From the NCBI GenBank assembly GCA_012523595.1, contig JAAYIG010000234.1, forward strand, positions 1 to 40,125: a stretch of DNA of 40,125 nt, in the 5' to 3' direction. A program made the position numbers and the translations under genes. This document shows, one piece after another, positions 40,095 to 40,125 of the stretch; position 1 is the first letter of the stretch; each line of letters starts with the position of its first letter. The stretch comes from Fibrobacter sp. GTDB lineage: Bacteria; Fibrobacterota; Chitinivibrionia; Chitinivibrionales; Chitinispirillaceae. The notes under the pieces are model-generated. The model was given only the letters and a program-made list of their open reading frames with translations. It was not told where the DNA came from and did not search any database.

Positions 40095-40125
40095 ATGTCT
40101 CCTTTGCTGAAATGAGAGTGTGATT

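Noticed and set aside
1-40125. tRNA genes, CRISPR arrays, transposase genes or insertion sequence ends
   Set aside because: Reading both strands I found no tRNA-like cloverleaf, no regularly spaced repeats and no transposase-like protein.

Overview
The window (about 40 kb, moderate GC, densely packed) looks like the chromosome of a Gram-negative bacterium. It carries type VI secretion genes, lipoprotein-type signal peptides, a glycine decarboxylase split into two subunits, a PPi-type phosphofructokinase and a long serine hydroxymethyltransferase. That mix would fit an anaerobic or facultative lineage of the Fibrobacterota/spirochaete kind, but no rRNA or tRNA is present and the taxonomic guess is weak.

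Left end (1-3.5 kb, minus strand): a vgrG spike gene followed by a DUF2169 gene, a typical type VI secretion islet. Any effector would lie off the left edge.

3.6-13.2 kb (minus strand): the most striking region, a seven-gene operon that looks like an uncharacterised lipid or polyketide assembly line. In transcription order it encodes a fusion of a B12-binding radical SAM enzyme with two ketosynthase domains, a second double-ketosynthase protein, an acyl carrier protein, a GcvT-like folate-fold protein, a hotdog thioesterase, a FabG-type ketoreductase and a FabD-type malonyl transferase. In both double ketosynthases the first domain has the Cys-His-His site and the second has lost it, like the KS/chain-length-factor pair of type II polyketide synthases fused into one chain. 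No dehydratase or enoyl reductase is present. A perfect 8-bp inverted repeat overlaps the -35 element of a candidate promoter in front of the operon.

13.4-17.8 kb (plus strand): an M17 aminopeptidase, a glycerophosphodiester phosphodiesterase and a multi-GAF protein in an overlapping operon, then a small lipoprotein with a clear terminator. 17.9-21.9 kb: a winged-helix/transmembrane protein, glyA preceded by a convincing ZTP (pfl) riboswitch, an HU-like protein with promoter and terminator, and an RluA-family pseudouridine synthase.

21.9-27.1 kb: a receiver/anti-sigma-type ATPase gene diverges from comEC, and comEC overlaps or abuts a STAS-domain gene, an esterase and a DJ-1/PfpI gene. The ATPase and STAS proteins could form a partner-switching pair. 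27.3-31.6 kb: the glycine cleavage operon gcvT-gcvH-gcvPA-gcvPB, which shares one-carbon metabolism with glyA.

31.7-40.1 kb: a secreted SH3-like protein with promoter and terminator, then on the minus strand a hybrid histidine kinase with a degenerate nucleotidyltransferase, a DUF1189-like membrane protein with a UVR-motif partner, a PPi-type phosphofructokinase, and a UbiB/AarF-like kinase behind a phasin-like coiled-coil protein.
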